A stretch of DNA of 64,000 nucleotides from Streptomyces sp. CBMA152 (GTDB lineage Bacteria; Actinomycetota; Actinomycetes; Streptomycetales; Streptomycetaceae), in assembly GCF_014596475.1 (NCBI RefSeq), contig NZ_MECJ01000002.1, positions 248,001-312,000 on the forward strand. The letters run 5' to 3'. Shown here piece by piece: positions 1-8,323 of this stretch; within the stretch, counting starts at the first letter, position 1, and every line of letters starts with the position of its first letter. The notes under the pieces are model-generated. The model did not search any database. It saw nothing but the letters and a program-made list of their open reading frames with translations, and was not told where the DNA came from. The translations under genes and the position numbers were made by a program.

Positions 1-1
1 C

Positions 2-229
2 CTGGTCGCCGGAGCGGGTGCGGCCGTCGTGCTCGCCCGGCTCCTGATGGCGGCCGCGCACAACACCCCGGCGGCCATGGCCGAACCGGCGGCGGACGCG
101 TTCGACCGCGCCCGGCGTGAACAGGCCGTATGGCGCCAGGCGTTGCTCGAACGCGGAGTGCTCCCGTATCTGCGTCGTCGTATAGGTGAGGAGCGGCGGG
201 CGGCGTCGGACACCGAGACGCGCCGTTGA
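2..229 (+). CDS. C-terminal end of a membrane protein (partial)
   Basis: The reading frame is open from the window edge to a TGA at 227-229, so only the last 75 or so residues are visible. They begin with a hydrophobic Ala/Val/Leu segment that looks like the end of a transmembrane helix, followed by a charged tail rich in Arg, Glu and Ala. A GTG at 29 lies inside the hydrophobic run and is unlikely to be the true start. Codon third positions are strongly G/C as in neighbouring genes. I do not recognise the family; the only supportable statement is that it is an integral membrane protein with a cytosolic C-terminal tail. Confidence 0.55.
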   Translation: MVAGAGAAVVLARLLMAAAHNTPAAMAEPAADAFDRARREQAVWRQALLERGVLPYLRRRIGEERRAASDTETRR

Positions 230-240
230 TATTTTAGTGA

Positions 241-264
241 TTGCGCAAGTGATGTAACTATAGT
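241..264 (+). promoter_or_regulatory. AT-rich promoter region of terD-like gene
   Basis: An unusually AT-rich stretch lies between the two genes. It contains the palindromic octamer TTGCGCAA (241-248) and a good -10 hexamer TATAGT (259-264), 47 bases before the GTG start of the TerD gene. The same octamer occurs at 6771-6778 in front of the FtsW/RodA gene. Confidence 0.4.
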
Positions 265-311
265 GACGGGCGCAGCAGGACTCGACGGACTCGACGCACT
301 GGAGGAAGACC

Positions 312-887
312 GTGGGAGTGACCCTGTCCAAGGGCGGCAACGTTTCGCTGAGCAAGGAGGCACCCGGCCTGAGCGCCGTGACGGTCGCCCTCGGCTGGGA
401 CGTGCGGACCACCACCGGAGCCGACCACGACCTCGACGCCAGCGCGCTGCTGTGCACGGAGGCCGGCAAGGTCGTCTCCGATCAGCACTTCGTCTTCTAC
501 AACAACCTGACCAGCCCGGACGGCTCCGTCCAGCACACCGGCGACAACCTCACCGGTGAGGGCGAGGGCGACGACGAGTCCATCAACGTCGACCTGTCGC
601 GTGTGCCCGCAAACGTCGCGAAGATCGTCTTTCCGGTCTCCATCCACGACGCGAACGCCCGGGGCCAGAGCTTCGGCCAGGTCCGCAACGCGTACATCCG
701 TGTGGTCAACCAGGCCGGCAACGCGGAGCTGGCCCGGTACGACCTGAGCGAGGACGCCTCGACCGAGACCGCGATGGTGTTCGGCGAGCTGTACCGCCAC
801 GGCGGCGAGTGGAAGTTCCGCGCCGTCGGCCAGGGGTATGCCTCGGGCCTCGCGGGGATCGCGTCCGATTACGGCGTCAACGTCTGA
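312..887 (+). CDS. terD: TerD family protein
   Basis: This 191-residue protein is a complete TerD/TerE/CABP-type domain, the calcium-binding fold linked to tellurite resistance and, in streptomycetes, to morphology and stress. It begins with the family signature [12 protein letters not shown], has the conserved GWD-R region followed by a D-L-D-A segment that supplies acidic calcium ligands, and ends with the typical IASDYGVNV tail. The start is GTG at 312, placed by a GGAGGA ribosome-binding site ten bases upstream. Length and motif order match a single-domain TerD; no other ter genes are visible beside it, and the gene stands alone behind its own promoter. Many paralogues exist per Streptomyces genome, so the exact cellular role is not fixed by sequence. 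Confidence 0.95.
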   Translation: MGVTLSKGGNVSLSKEAPGLSAVTVALGWDVRTTTGADHDLDASALLCTEAGKVVSDQHFVFYNNLTSPDGSVQHTGDNLTGEGEGDDESINVDLSRVPANVAKIVFPVSIHDANARGQSFGQVRNAYIRVVNQAGNAELARYDLSEDASTETAMVFGELYRHGGEWKFRAVGQGYASGLAGIASDYGVNV

Positions 888-902
888 GCGTCTCGGCGGC
901 GG

Positions 903-1040
903 CATTTCGAAAACATCGGCATGAACTTCGGGATCATGCCGGTGACCGGCATGCCGCTGCCTTTCGCCGGCTACGGAGGTTCTTCCCTGTTCACCGGCTG
1001 GATCGCCGTGGGTTTGCTCCAAATGATAAGGGTCCGATAA
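903..1040 (+). pseudogene. Remnant of a RodA/FtsW C-terminus
   Basis: Read in the frame ending with TAA at 1038-1040, the DNA just after terD encodes about 45 residues that match the most conserved C-terminal part of RodA/FtsW/SpoVE (SEDS) glycosyltransferases. It shows FENIGMN, then GIMPVTGMPLPF, then GYGGSSLFTGWIAVGLLQ. There is no start codon with a ribosome-binding site, and the rest of the roughly 400-residue protein is missing; upstream the frame runs into the end of terD. It is therefore a gene fragment left by a deletion or rearrangement. The intact paralogue at 6847-8259 has a different C-terminal sequence, so this is not a recent copy of it. Confidence 0.8.
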
Positions 1041-1112
1041 GGTCCCGGCGAACCGTCACAGGCTGAACACAGAATTGACCCCTGGTTTCCTTTGATTCGA
1101 ACGGATTTGGCG

Positions 1113-1130
1113 AAGAGTCGGCCGACTCTT
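1113..1130. promoter_or_regulatory. Perfect 18-bp palindrome, candidate operator of pls-like gene
   Basis: AAGAGTCGGCCGACTCTT is a perfect, gap-free palindrome located 110 bases upstream of the synthetase start. It is not followed by a T run and its arms meet without a loop, so it suits a dimeric DNA-binding protein better than a terminator. No regulator gene is adjacent. Confidence 0.45.
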
Positions 1131-1239
1131 GGTGCGCTGTTTGTCGTTGAGATACGAACCACGGCCGCTCATCGCGCATCTCTCAATACGTTCAGCCCGC
1201 GTCCGCACGCGCGGAGCACAATTCCAAAGGAAACCTGCC

Positions 1240-4200
1240 TTGAACCCGCAACCGCCATACCCCGCCTCGGTGCGACGGATGACACATCCGCAGGAGCTGC
1301 TGACAGCTCGCCCCACCACCGGGGCACTCTGGCAGCCCGTTCCGCCGCCCGCCGCTCGCACACTTCTCGACGTCCTGGAGACGACCGCACGGACCCACCC
1401 CGCGGCGCCCGCCCTGGAAGCCGGGAACAGAGTGCTCGACTACCGCACCCTGATGGCCGAAGTCGGCGAGCTGGCAGCCAAGTTCAGAGCGCAGGGCATC
1501 GGGGTGGGGGACCGGGTCGGCATACGTGTGCCCTCCGGCACCACCGACCTGTATGTGGCCATCCTCGCGGTGCTCCACGCAGGTGCGGCCTATGTGCCGG
1601 TCGACGCCGACGAAGGTGAAGAGCGCGCCGAGATGATCTGGTCCGAGGCCGCGGTGTGCGCGGTCGTCGGCGCCGGACTCTCGGTGCTCCCGCGTTACGA
1701 GACGGCGCCGCAGGCGATTCGCCGCAGGCCGTCGCTGGACGACGACGCGTGGATCATCTTCACCTCCGGGACCACCGGGGTGCCCAAGGGCGTGGCCGTC
1801 AGCCATCGCTCCGCCGCCGCGTTCGTCGACGCCGAGGCCCGGCTGTTCCTCCAGAACGCGCCGCTGGGCCCCGGCGACCGTGTGCTGGCCGGGCTTTCGG
1901 TGGCGTTCGACGCCTCCTGCGAGGAGATGTGGCTCGCCTGGCGGCACGGTGCCTGTCTGGTCCCGGCGCCGCGCTCGCTGGTGCGTGCGGGCGTCGACCT
2001 CGGGCCGTGGCTGGTCGAGCGGGGTATCACCGTGGTGTCGACCGTGCCCACGCTCGTGGCGCTCTGGCCGCCCGCCGCGCTCGACCGGGTGCGGCTGCTG
2101 ATCGTCGGCGGCGAGGCCTGCCCGGCCGAACTGGTGGACCGGCTCGGCGGCGGACGCGAGATGTGGAACACCTACGGCCCCACCGAAGCCACCGTGGTCG
2201 CCTGCGCGGCCCGGTGCCTGCCCGGTGAGCCCGTACGTATCGGAACACCGCTGGACGGCTGGCAGCTCGCGGTCGTCGACACCCAGGGCCACCCCGTGCC
2301 GTGGGGTGCGAGCGGTGAACTGGTCATCGGGGGCGTCGGCACCGCCCGCTACCTCGACCCCGTCAAGGACGCCGAGAAGTTCGCGGCCCACCCCGCCCTG
2401 GAGGGCCGCCGCGCCTACCGCAGCGGCGACCTGGTCCGCGCGGAACCCGAGGGGCTGATCTACCTCGGCCGCGCCGACGAACAGGTGAAGATCGCCGGAC
2501 GCCGTATCGAACTCGGCGAGATCGACGCCGCGTTGCAGGCGCTGCCCGGGGTCCGGGCGGCCGCTGCCGCAGTGCGTACGACAGGGAGCGGCGCCCAGAT
2601 CCTCGTCGGCTATCTCGTACCTGATAGACCGTCAGCCAATGGCGGCCTGGACACCGGCGCCGCCCGGCGTCAGCTGCTCGAACGGCTGCCGCAGGCCCTG
2701 GTCCCCGTCCTCGCGCTCGTCGGCGACCTGCCCACCCGCACCTCCGGCAAGGTCGACCGCAACGCCCTGCCCTGGCCGCTGCCCCAGTCCTCAATGGGTG
2801 CGGACGACAGCGCGGGGCAGCCGCTGGAAGGCACCGCGGCCTGGCTCGCGACGCTCTGGCAGGACCTGCTGGGCATGCCGGTGACGGCGGACGCGGACTT
2901 CTTCGTGCTCGGCGGCACCAGCCTCGGCGCCGCCAAGCTGGTCACCGCGCTGCGCGACCGCTATCCGGCGGTCTCCGTGGCGGACGTGTACCACTGCTCG
3001 GGTCTGCTCGCGCTCGCGGACCGGCTCGACTCGTTCGGCATGCGCGGTGCGGCCCGCCGTGAGGTGAAGCCGACGCCGCGTCACGTCGGAGCGGTCCAAA
3101 GCCTCGTCCTGGCCGTGCTGTTCACCGTGACCGGGCTCCGCTGGCTGCTCGCGCTCGCCACCCTCGACAACATGATCGGCCCGCTGCCCTGGGCCCCGCA
3201 CACCTCCTGGTGGGTGGTGATCGGCGGCTGGGTCCTGCTCTACAGCGCCCCCGCCCGCCTCGGCATCGGCGCGGGCCTGGCCCGCCTGCTCACCCGGGGC
3301 ATGCGCCCGGGCGACTACCCCCGGGGCGGCGCCACCCATCTGCGGCTGTGGGCGGCCGAGCGGGTGGTGGCTACCTTCGGCGTCCCGGCACTGCTCGGCA
3401 CGCCATGGGCCTCGGTGTACGCACGTGCGCTCGGCTGTGACGTCGGCCGCGACATCGTGCTGCACACCATGCCGCCGGTGACGGGCCTCGCCCGCCTCGG
3501 CGACGGCTGCTCGATCGAGCCGGAGTCCGATCTCTCCGGCTGGTGGCTCGACGGTGACGTGCTGCGTCTCGGCGAGGTACGCATCGGGGCCGGCGCCCGG
3601 GTGGCGACGCGCTCGATGCTCTTCCCCGGCGCGCAGGTGGGCGAGGGCGCCGAGCTCGCGCCCGGAGCCTCCCTCGACGGCGCGGTGCCCCCGTACGAGC
3701 GCTGGGTCGGTGTGCCCGCCCGGCGCGACGCGGCCGCGGCCCCGGCGGGCAGCGACTGGCCCGCTCCGCCCCGCCACCACCGCCGCCATCGCCGCAATCC
3801 CCGGCGCTGGCACTGGGCGTACGCGGCCGCGCTGCTCGGTTTCAACGTCCTGCCACTGCTTGCGATGGTTCCGGCCCTGGCGTTCCTCTACGAGGTCGCC
3901 GGACATGACAGCTCGCTCGGCGTGCTGCTCGGAGATCTGCTGTGGACCGCGCCGATCCTGACCGTGCTCAGCGCGACCTGCTACGCCGCTCTGCTGGTGG
4001 TCGTGGTCCGGCTGGCCGCACGGGCGCTCAAGCCCGGTTTCCATCCGGCGCACGGCAAGGCGGCCTGGTGCGCCTGGGTCACCGCACGCCTGATGGACCA
4101 GGCCCGGGGCTCTCTCTTCCCCTTCTACGCCAGCCTGTTCACCCCCGTATGGCTGCGTCTGCTCGGCGCGCGGGTGGGGCGGCGAGCGGAGCTGTCCACC

Positions 4201-5217
4201 GTGCTCACGCTGCCGAGCCTGATGACGGTCGAGGAGGGTGCGTTCCTCGCGGACGACACCCTGATCGCACCGTACGAGACACGCGGCGGCTGGCTGCGGC
4301 TGGGCAAGGCGAGCGTCGGACGGCGGGCGTTCGTCGGCAACTCCGGCATCGTCGGACCGGGCCGCGACCTGCCCGACGGCGCGCTCGTCGGCGTACTGTC
4401 CGACGCGCCCGCACACGCCGAACCCGGCTCGTCCTGGCTCGGCAGGCCCGGATTCACCGTGGCGCGCAGCGCGGACACGGGCGATGTCAGCCGTACCTTC
4501 GAGCCGCCCAGGCGTCTGGTGCTGGCCCGCGCGGCGGTCGAACTGTGCCGTGTCATACCGCTGTTGTGCAGCGCGATACTCGCCGATGTGTCGTTCGTCG
4601 TCCTTCAGGAAGTCGTCAACCTCGACGGCTGGGCCCTGGCGTCCGCGCTGGCCGGTGCGTTGATGCTGGTGACCGGAGTGGTGGCGTGTCTGACCACGAC
4701 GGTCGCGAAGTGGCTCCTGGTGGGCCGGTTCCGCCAGGGTGAACACCCGCTGTGGAGCTCGTTCGTGTGGCGCAACGAGCTGTTCGACACCTTCGTCGAG
4801 GAGCTCGCCATGCCCTGGCTGGGCAGCTCCCTGATCGGAACGCCTTTCCTCAACACCTGGATGCGGACGCTGGGCGCGCGTATCGGGCGCGGGGTGTGGT
4901 GCGAGAGCCACTGGCTGCCCGAGACGGATCTGGTGCGGCTCGACGACGGTGCGAGCGTCAACCGGGGCTGTGTGCTGCAGACGCACCTGTTCCACGACCG
5001 GCTGATGCGCATCGACGAGGTCCACCTCGGCCGGGGCGCCACGCTCGGCCCGCACTCGATCGTGCTGCCCGGCTCGTCGATCGGCGCCACCTCGGTGGTC
5101 GGCCCGTCGTCGCTGGTGATGCGCGGCGAGCAGGTTCCGGCCGACACCCGCTGGCTGGGCAACCCGGTCTCCGCGTGGACGCCGCAGAGCAACGAACCGG
5201 CGACCGCCGCAGTGTGA
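1240..5217 (+). CDS. pls: Pls/PosA-type poly-amino-acid synthetase (likely epsilon-poly-L-lysine)
   Basis: A 1325-residue membrane NRPS of the Pls/PosA family, which polymerises a dibasic amino acid through side-chain amide bonds. An adenylation domain (about 40-510) shows FTSGTTGVPKG near 175, FDAS near 223, NTYGPTEAT near 312 and a TSGKVDRN A10 motif near 500. A carrier domain carries the phosphopantetheine serine in LGGTSLG (about residue 563). Then six hydrophobic segments alternate in pairs with three left-handed beta-helix-like domains, exactly the layout known for Streptomyces albulus Pls (1319 residues). My alignment to PheA gives a pocket code D-A-E-S-I-G-T-V-V-K, close to the lysine code of BacB (DAESIGSVAK). 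TTG at 1240 is chosen because AAAGGAAA lies 6 bases upstream; an ATG at 1279 is an alternative. The exported M1 peptidase follows 67 bases later. Confidence 0.93.
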   Translation: MNPQPPYPASVRRMTHPQELLTARPTTGALWQPVPPPAARTLLDVLETTARTHPAAPALEAGNRVLDYRTLMAEVGELAAKFRAQGIGVGDRVGIRVPSGTTDLYVAILAVLHAGAAYVPVDADEGEERAEMIWSEAAVCAVVGAGLSVLPRYETAPQAIRRRPSLDDDAWIIFTSGTTGVPKGVAVSHRSAAAFVDAEARLFLQNAPLGPGDRVLAGLSVAFDASCEEMWLAWRHGACLVPAPRSLVRAGVDLGPWLVERGITVVSTVPTLVALWPPAALDRVRLLIVGGEACPAELVDRLGGGREMWNTYGPTEATVVACAARCLPGEPVRIGTPLDGWQLAVVDTQGHPVPWGASGELVIGGVGTARYLDPVKDAEKFAAHPALEGRRAYRSGDLVRAEPEGLIYLGRADEQVKIAGRRIELGEIDAALQALPGVRAAAAAVRTTGSGAQILVGYLVPDRPSANGGLDTGAARRQLLERLPQALVPVLALVGDLPTRTSGKVDRNALPWPLPQSSMGADDSAGQPLEGTAAWLATLWQDLLGMPVTADADFFVLGGTSLGAAKLVTALRDRYPAVSVADVYHCSGLLALADRLDSFGMRGAARREVKPTPRHVGAVQSLVLAVLFTVTGLRWLLALATLDNMIGPLPWAPHTSWWVVIGGWVLLYSAPARLGIGAGLARLLTRGMRPGDYPRGGATHLRLWAAERVVATFGVPALLGTPWASVYARALGCDVGRDIVLHTMPPVTGLARLGDGCSIEPESDLSGWWLDGDVLRLGEVRIGAGARVATRSMLFPGAQVGEGAELAPGASLDGAVPPYERWVGVPARRDAAAAPAGSDWPAPPRHHRRHRRNPRRWHWAYAAALLGFNVLPLLAMVPALAFLYEVAGHDSSLGVLLGDLLWTAPILTVLSATCYAALLVVVVRLAARALKPGFHPAHGKAAWCAWVTARLMDQARGSLFPFYASLFTPVWLRLLGARVGRRAELSTVLTLPSLMTVEEGAFLADDTLIAPYETRGGWLRLGKASVGRRAFVGNSGIVGPGRDLPDGALVGVLSDAPAHAEPGSSWLGRPGFTVARSADTGDVSRTFEPPRRLVLARAAVELCRVIPLLCSAILADVSFVVLQEVVNLDGWALASALAGALMLVTGVVACLTTTVAKWLLVGRFRQGEHPLWSSFVWRNELFDTFVEELAMPWLGSSLIGTPFLNTWMRTLGARIGRGVWCESHWLPETDLVRLDDGASVNRGCVLQTHLFHDRLMRIDEVHLGRGATLGPHSIVLPGSSIGATSVVGPSSLVMRGEQVPADTRWLGNPVSAWTPQSNEPATAAV

Positions 5218-5284
5218 CGTCATGTCAGAGGGCCCGCTCGCGTGCCGCGGGCGGGCCCCCGCGAACCCTTCAAGGAGACAAACC

Positions 5285-6712
5285 GTGTGTGGCTGGACTC
5301 GTCGGGCGTTCGTCACCGGCGCGCTGTCGCTCCCTGTGTACGCCGCATCGACGGGTGGAGGCCGGATGGACGCCGATGGAGTGACCCAGGCCGAAGAGCG
5401 CCGCGCCCAGGCGACCGGCCACTACTTCCCCCGCCACGGCGACCCCGCGTTCCACCCCACCGCGTACGACCTGCGACTGGCCTACCTCCCGTCGCAGCGC
5501 ACCCTGACGGGTGTCGCGCGGGTGACCGCCACGGCCGAGGCGGCCGTCGAGCGCATCGGCCTCGATCTGTCGGCCGCGCTCGGGGTGAGCGCGGTGAGCC
5601 TGGACGGGGTGGACACCCGGTTCCGGCACCGGCGGGGCAAGTTGTGGATCGACGCGCCGAGCGGGCTGCGGCCCGGGCAGTCGTTCACCGCCGAGGTGCG
5701 CTACTCGGGCAGGCCCCGGCCGCTGCGCACCCCGTACGGCGACATCGGCTGGGACTACACCCCCACCGGTGTCCTGGTGGCCAGCCAGCCGCTGGGGGCG
5801 TCGTCGTGGTTCCCCTGCAACGACCGCCCCGGCAGCAAGGCCGCGTACCGGATGGCGGTGACGGTTCCCGACGGGCATCAGGTGGTCGCCAACGGGACGC
5901 TGAGCGAGCGCAGTCCGGCGAAGGCGGGGCATTCGACGTGGACGTATGAACACCGCAGGCCGATGGCGAGCTATCTGGCGACGCTCAACATCGGCCGGTT
6001 CGCCTTCAGCGAGCAGCACGGCGGCCCGGTGCCGATCCGCAACGCCTACCCGCCCCGTATGGCGGCGGCGTTCGCGCACGACTTCGGACGCCAGCCCCAG
6101 ATGATGCGGCTCTTCGAGCGCCACTTCGGACCGTATCCCTTCGAGGTGTACGGATCGGTCGTGGTGGAGGCCGAGTTGGACCAGCCGGTGGAGAACCAGA
6201 CATACTCCCTCTTCGGCGCCAACCACCTGGACGGCAAGCGCGGCAGTGAACACCTGGTCGCCCATGAGCTGGCCCACCACTGGTTCGGCAACAGCGTCGG
6301 ACTCACCGAGTGGCGGCACATCTGGCTGAACGAGGGGTTCGCCACCTACTGCGAGTGGCTGTGGTCGGAAGAGTGCGGTGACGCCGACGCCGATGACTGC
6401 GCGGCGGCGAACTGGGCCGACCTCGCCGACGACAGCCAGCGGGTGCGGATCGGCGACCCGGGCCCGGCCAAGCTCTTCGACGAGCGGGTGTACTCACGGG
6501 GCGCCTGCACCCTCCACGCGCTGCGCACCACGATCGGCGACGAGCGGTTCTTCGCGACGCTGCGGGCGTGGGCGACCGAATACCGCCATCGCAACGCCGG
6601 GACGGACGAATTCATCGCCCTCGCCGAACGGCACGCGGGCCGAAGCCTCAGTGATTTCTTCCACCCGTGGCTGTACGAGAAGCGGCTGCCGCCGCTGCCG
6701 AGCGACGAGTGA
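5285..6712 (+). CDS. Exported M1 family metallopeptidase, probable poly-amino-acid hydrolase
   Basis: A 475-residue zinc aminopeptidase of family M1. The catalytic zinc motif HELAH (around residues 322-326) is followed after 18 residues by the third ligand in NEGFATY, and the exopeptidase loop appears as the variant PVENQTY instead of the classical GAMEN. The N-terminus TRRAFVTGA followed by a hydrophobic stretch looks like a Tat signal peptide, so the enzyme should act outside the cell. GTG at 5285 is chosen because AAGGAG lies 8 bases upstream and because this start puts the twin arginines near the N-terminus. Position directly behind the synthetase suggests a role like the Zn-dependent epsilon-polylysine-degrading enzyme (Pld) of producers, trimming or detoxifying the product; that substrate is inferred from context. 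No hydrolase partner or immunity gene is otherwise visible. Confidence 0.88.
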   Translation: MCGWTRRAFVTGALSLPVYAASTGGGRMDADGVTQAEERRAQATGHYFPRHGDPAFHPTAYDLRLAYLPSQRTLTGVARVTATAEAAVERIGLDLSAALGVSAVSLDGVDTRFRHRRGKLWIDAPSGLRPGQSFTAEVRYSGRPRPLRTPYGDIGWDYTPTGVLVASQPLGASSWFPCNDRPGSKAAYRMAVTVPDGHQVVANGTLSERSPAKAGHSTWTYEHRRPMASYLATLNIGRFAFSEQHGGPVPIRNAYPPRMAAAFAHDFGRQPQMMRLFERHFGPYPFEVYGSVVVEAELDQPVENQTYSLFGANHLDGKRGSEHLVAHELAHHWFGNSVGLTEWRHIWLNEGFATYCEWLWSEECGDADADDCAAANWADLADDSQRVRIGDPGPAKLFDERVYSRGACTLHALRTTIGDERFFATLRAWATEYRHRNAGTDEFIALAERHAGRSLSDFFHPWLYEKRLPPLPSDE

Positions 6713-6767
6713 CCGGCACACCGCCGTACGCTCGCACCGGCGGAGCGCACCTCTCCACATTCTTGCT

Positions 6768-6778
6768 ATATTGCGCAA
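6768..6778 (+). promoter_or_regulatory. Putative promoter of ftsW/rodA-like gene
   Basis: TATATT (6768-6773) resembles a -10 hexamer and overlaps the octamer TTGCGCAA (6771-6778) that also lies in front of terD. It sits about 70 bases before the GTG start. Confidence 0.3.
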
Positions 6779-6846
6779 CTATGCAAGTCATTCGCTTCGC
6801 GGACCATTCCGTGAACGGGTGCTGACCACACCGGGCCGGGGGACGA

Positions 6847-8259
6847 GTGAACATGTCGAACAGCGGCGCGGGCGTACGCGATTGGACGGCCCGGCGCCGC
6901 AACACCGAACTGGTGCTGGTCGTCCTCGCCGTCCTCATCGCGATGTTCGGCCATGCCTCGGTGGGCCTGGCCATGCACGACTCGCTGCCCTCCGGGTTCT
7001 GGGGCTACAGCCTCGGTCTGGGCGCGCTCGCGCTCACCGCGCACCTGGCGGTACGGCGCTTCGCCCGCTACGCCGACCCGCTGATCCTGCCGGTCACCGT
7101 GATGCTCAGCGGTCTCGGTCTGGTGGTGATCGACCGGCTCGACGACTCGTACAAGACCCACTACCACGCCACCTCCGCCGCGCCCGGACAGGTCATGTGG
7201 ACGGCCGTCGGCGTCGGTGTGCTGATCGCGATCATCGTCGCCCTCAACCATCACCGGGTGCTCCAGCGCTATACGTATGTGGTCATGGCGACGGCCCTGC
7301 TGCTCCTGATGGCGCCGGCGTTCTTCCCCGGCGACACCTACGGCGCCAAACGCTGGATCTTCCTGGGGCCGGTGTCGTTCCAGCCCGGTGAGTTCGTGAA
7401 GATCAGCATCGTGGTGTTCTTCGCGGGATACCTCACCGTCAACCGGGACGCGCTGGCCCTGGCCGGACGCAAGGTCGCGGGCATCAGTCTGCCCCGGGGC
7501 CGCAACGCGGGACCGGTCATCGCCGTCTGGGTGCTCAGCCTGCTGGTCCTGGTCTTCGAGCGCGACCTGGGCACCTCGCTGATCTTCTTCGGTGTGTTCG
7601 TGCTCATGCTCTACGCGGCCACCGAGCGCACCAGTTGGGTGATCTTCGGTGTGGTGATGGCGGCGGTGGGCGCGGTGGTGGTCGGGTCGCTGGAACCGCA
7701 CGTCCACGGCCGCGTGGTGGCCTGGCTGCACCCCTTCGACATCTATCTCCCGCCCGACCGGCGCCCGGCGGGCCTCGTCTCCGACCAGGCCGCGCAGGCG
7801 ATGTTCAGCTTCGGCCACGGCGGACTCACCGGCACCGGACTCGGCCGGGGCGAACCCTGGCTGATCGGGTTCGCCGGGCGCAGCGACTTCATCCTCACCA
7901 CCATCGGCGAGGAGCTCGGATCGGCCGGAGTGATCCTCGTCCTGATGCTGTACGTCCTGCTGGTCGAGCGCGGACTGCGTACCGCCCTCGCGACCACCGA
8001 CCCGTTCGGCAAGCTCCTGGCCCTGGGCCTCGCCACCACCATCGCGCTCCAGGTGTTCGTGGTCGCGGGTGGTGTCACCGGCCTGATCCCGCTGACCGGC
8101 AAGGCCCTGCCGTTCCTGGCCCAGGGCGGCTCCTCGTCCGTCGCGAACTGGCTCCTTGTGGCACTGCTGCTCAAGGTCAGCGACAGCGCGGGACGGGCTT
8201 CGACGCAGCCGGAGGGGAACGCGACGATCCTCACGCGGGTGGTTCAGCCGACGGGTTGA
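6847..8259 (+). CDS. FtsW/RodA/SpoVE family peptidoglycan glycosyltransferase
   Basis: A 470-residue SEDS-family polytopic membrane protein with about ten hydrophobic segments. Family landmarks are present: AKRWIFLGPVSFQPGEFVKI, the ERDLGTS region near residue 240, a long extracytoplasmic loop around 280-320, FTLTTIGEELG-type sequence written here as FILTTIGEELGS, and the C-terminal GLIPLTGKALPFLAQGGSS. SEDS proteins polymerise lipid II together with a class B PBP at the divisome or elongasome. The start is GTG at 6847 behind GGGGGA. No PBP gene lies beside it, which is unusual because Streptomyces FtsW/RodA genes are normally paired with a PBP or lie in dcw; it is thus an extra paralogue, perhaps for sporulation or linked to the preceding gene pair. 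A Streptomyces-type bidirectional terminator follows. Confidence 0.92.
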   Translation: MNMSNSGAGVRDWTARRRNTELVLVVLAVLIAMFGHASVGLAMHDSLPSGFWGYSLGLGALALTAHLAVRRFARYADPLILPVTVMLSGLGLVVIDRLDDSYKTHYHATSAAPGQVMWTAVGVGVLIAIIVALNHHRVLQRYTYVVMATALLLLMAPAFFPGDTYGAKRWIFLGPVSFQPGEFVKISIVVFFAGYLTVNRDALALAGRKVAGISLPRGRNAGPVIAVWVLSLLVLVFERDLGTSLIFFGVFVLMLYAATERTSWVIFGVVMAAVGAVVVGSLEPHVHGRVVAWLHPFDIYLPPDRRPAGLVSDQAAQAMFSFGHGGLTGTGLGRGEPWLIGFAGRSDFILTTIGEELGSAGVILVLMLYVLLVERGLRTALATTDPFGKLLALGLATTIALQVFVVAGGVTGLIPLTGKALPFLAQGGSSSVANWLLVALLLKVSDSAGRASTQPEGNATILTRVVQPTG

Positions 8260-8264
8260 CGGGT

Positions 8265-8302
8265 CCGGGCGGGGTCATCGGCTGCGCGAGTTCCCCGCCC
8301 GG
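8265..8302. terminator. Bidirectional terminator
   Basis: CCGGGCGGGG (8265-8274) and CCCCGCCCGG (8293-8302) form a perfect 10-bp stem with an 18-base loop between two convergent genes. Confidence 0.6.
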
Positions 8303-8323
8303 TGCTCCGTGCCTGACGCTCCG

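Larger units (their letters stand above)
888..1239. other. Intergenic region upstream of the poly-amino-acid synthetase
   Basis: This 352-base gap holds the RodA/FtsW remnant (903-1040), within it a 9+9 base inverted repeat CATGCCGGT-g-ACCGGCATG at 935-953 that is part of the old coding sequence, then a perfect 18-base palindrome at 1113-1130 and the AAAGGAAA ribosome-binding site (1226-1233) for the next gene. No clear sigma-type -35/-10 pair could be assigned. Confidence 0.5.

Noticed and set aside
935..953. 9+9 base inverted repeat CATGCCGGT-g-ACCGGCATG as an operator
   Set aside because: It lies in the conserved RodA/FtsW remnant coding for MPVTGM and is explained by that coding sequence.
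2791..5316. 841-codon open frame on the minus strand over the pls gene
   Set aside because: It mirrors the third-position G/C of the real gene, is low-complexity (Arg, Ala, Gly, His) and has no ribosome-binding site or recognisable domain.
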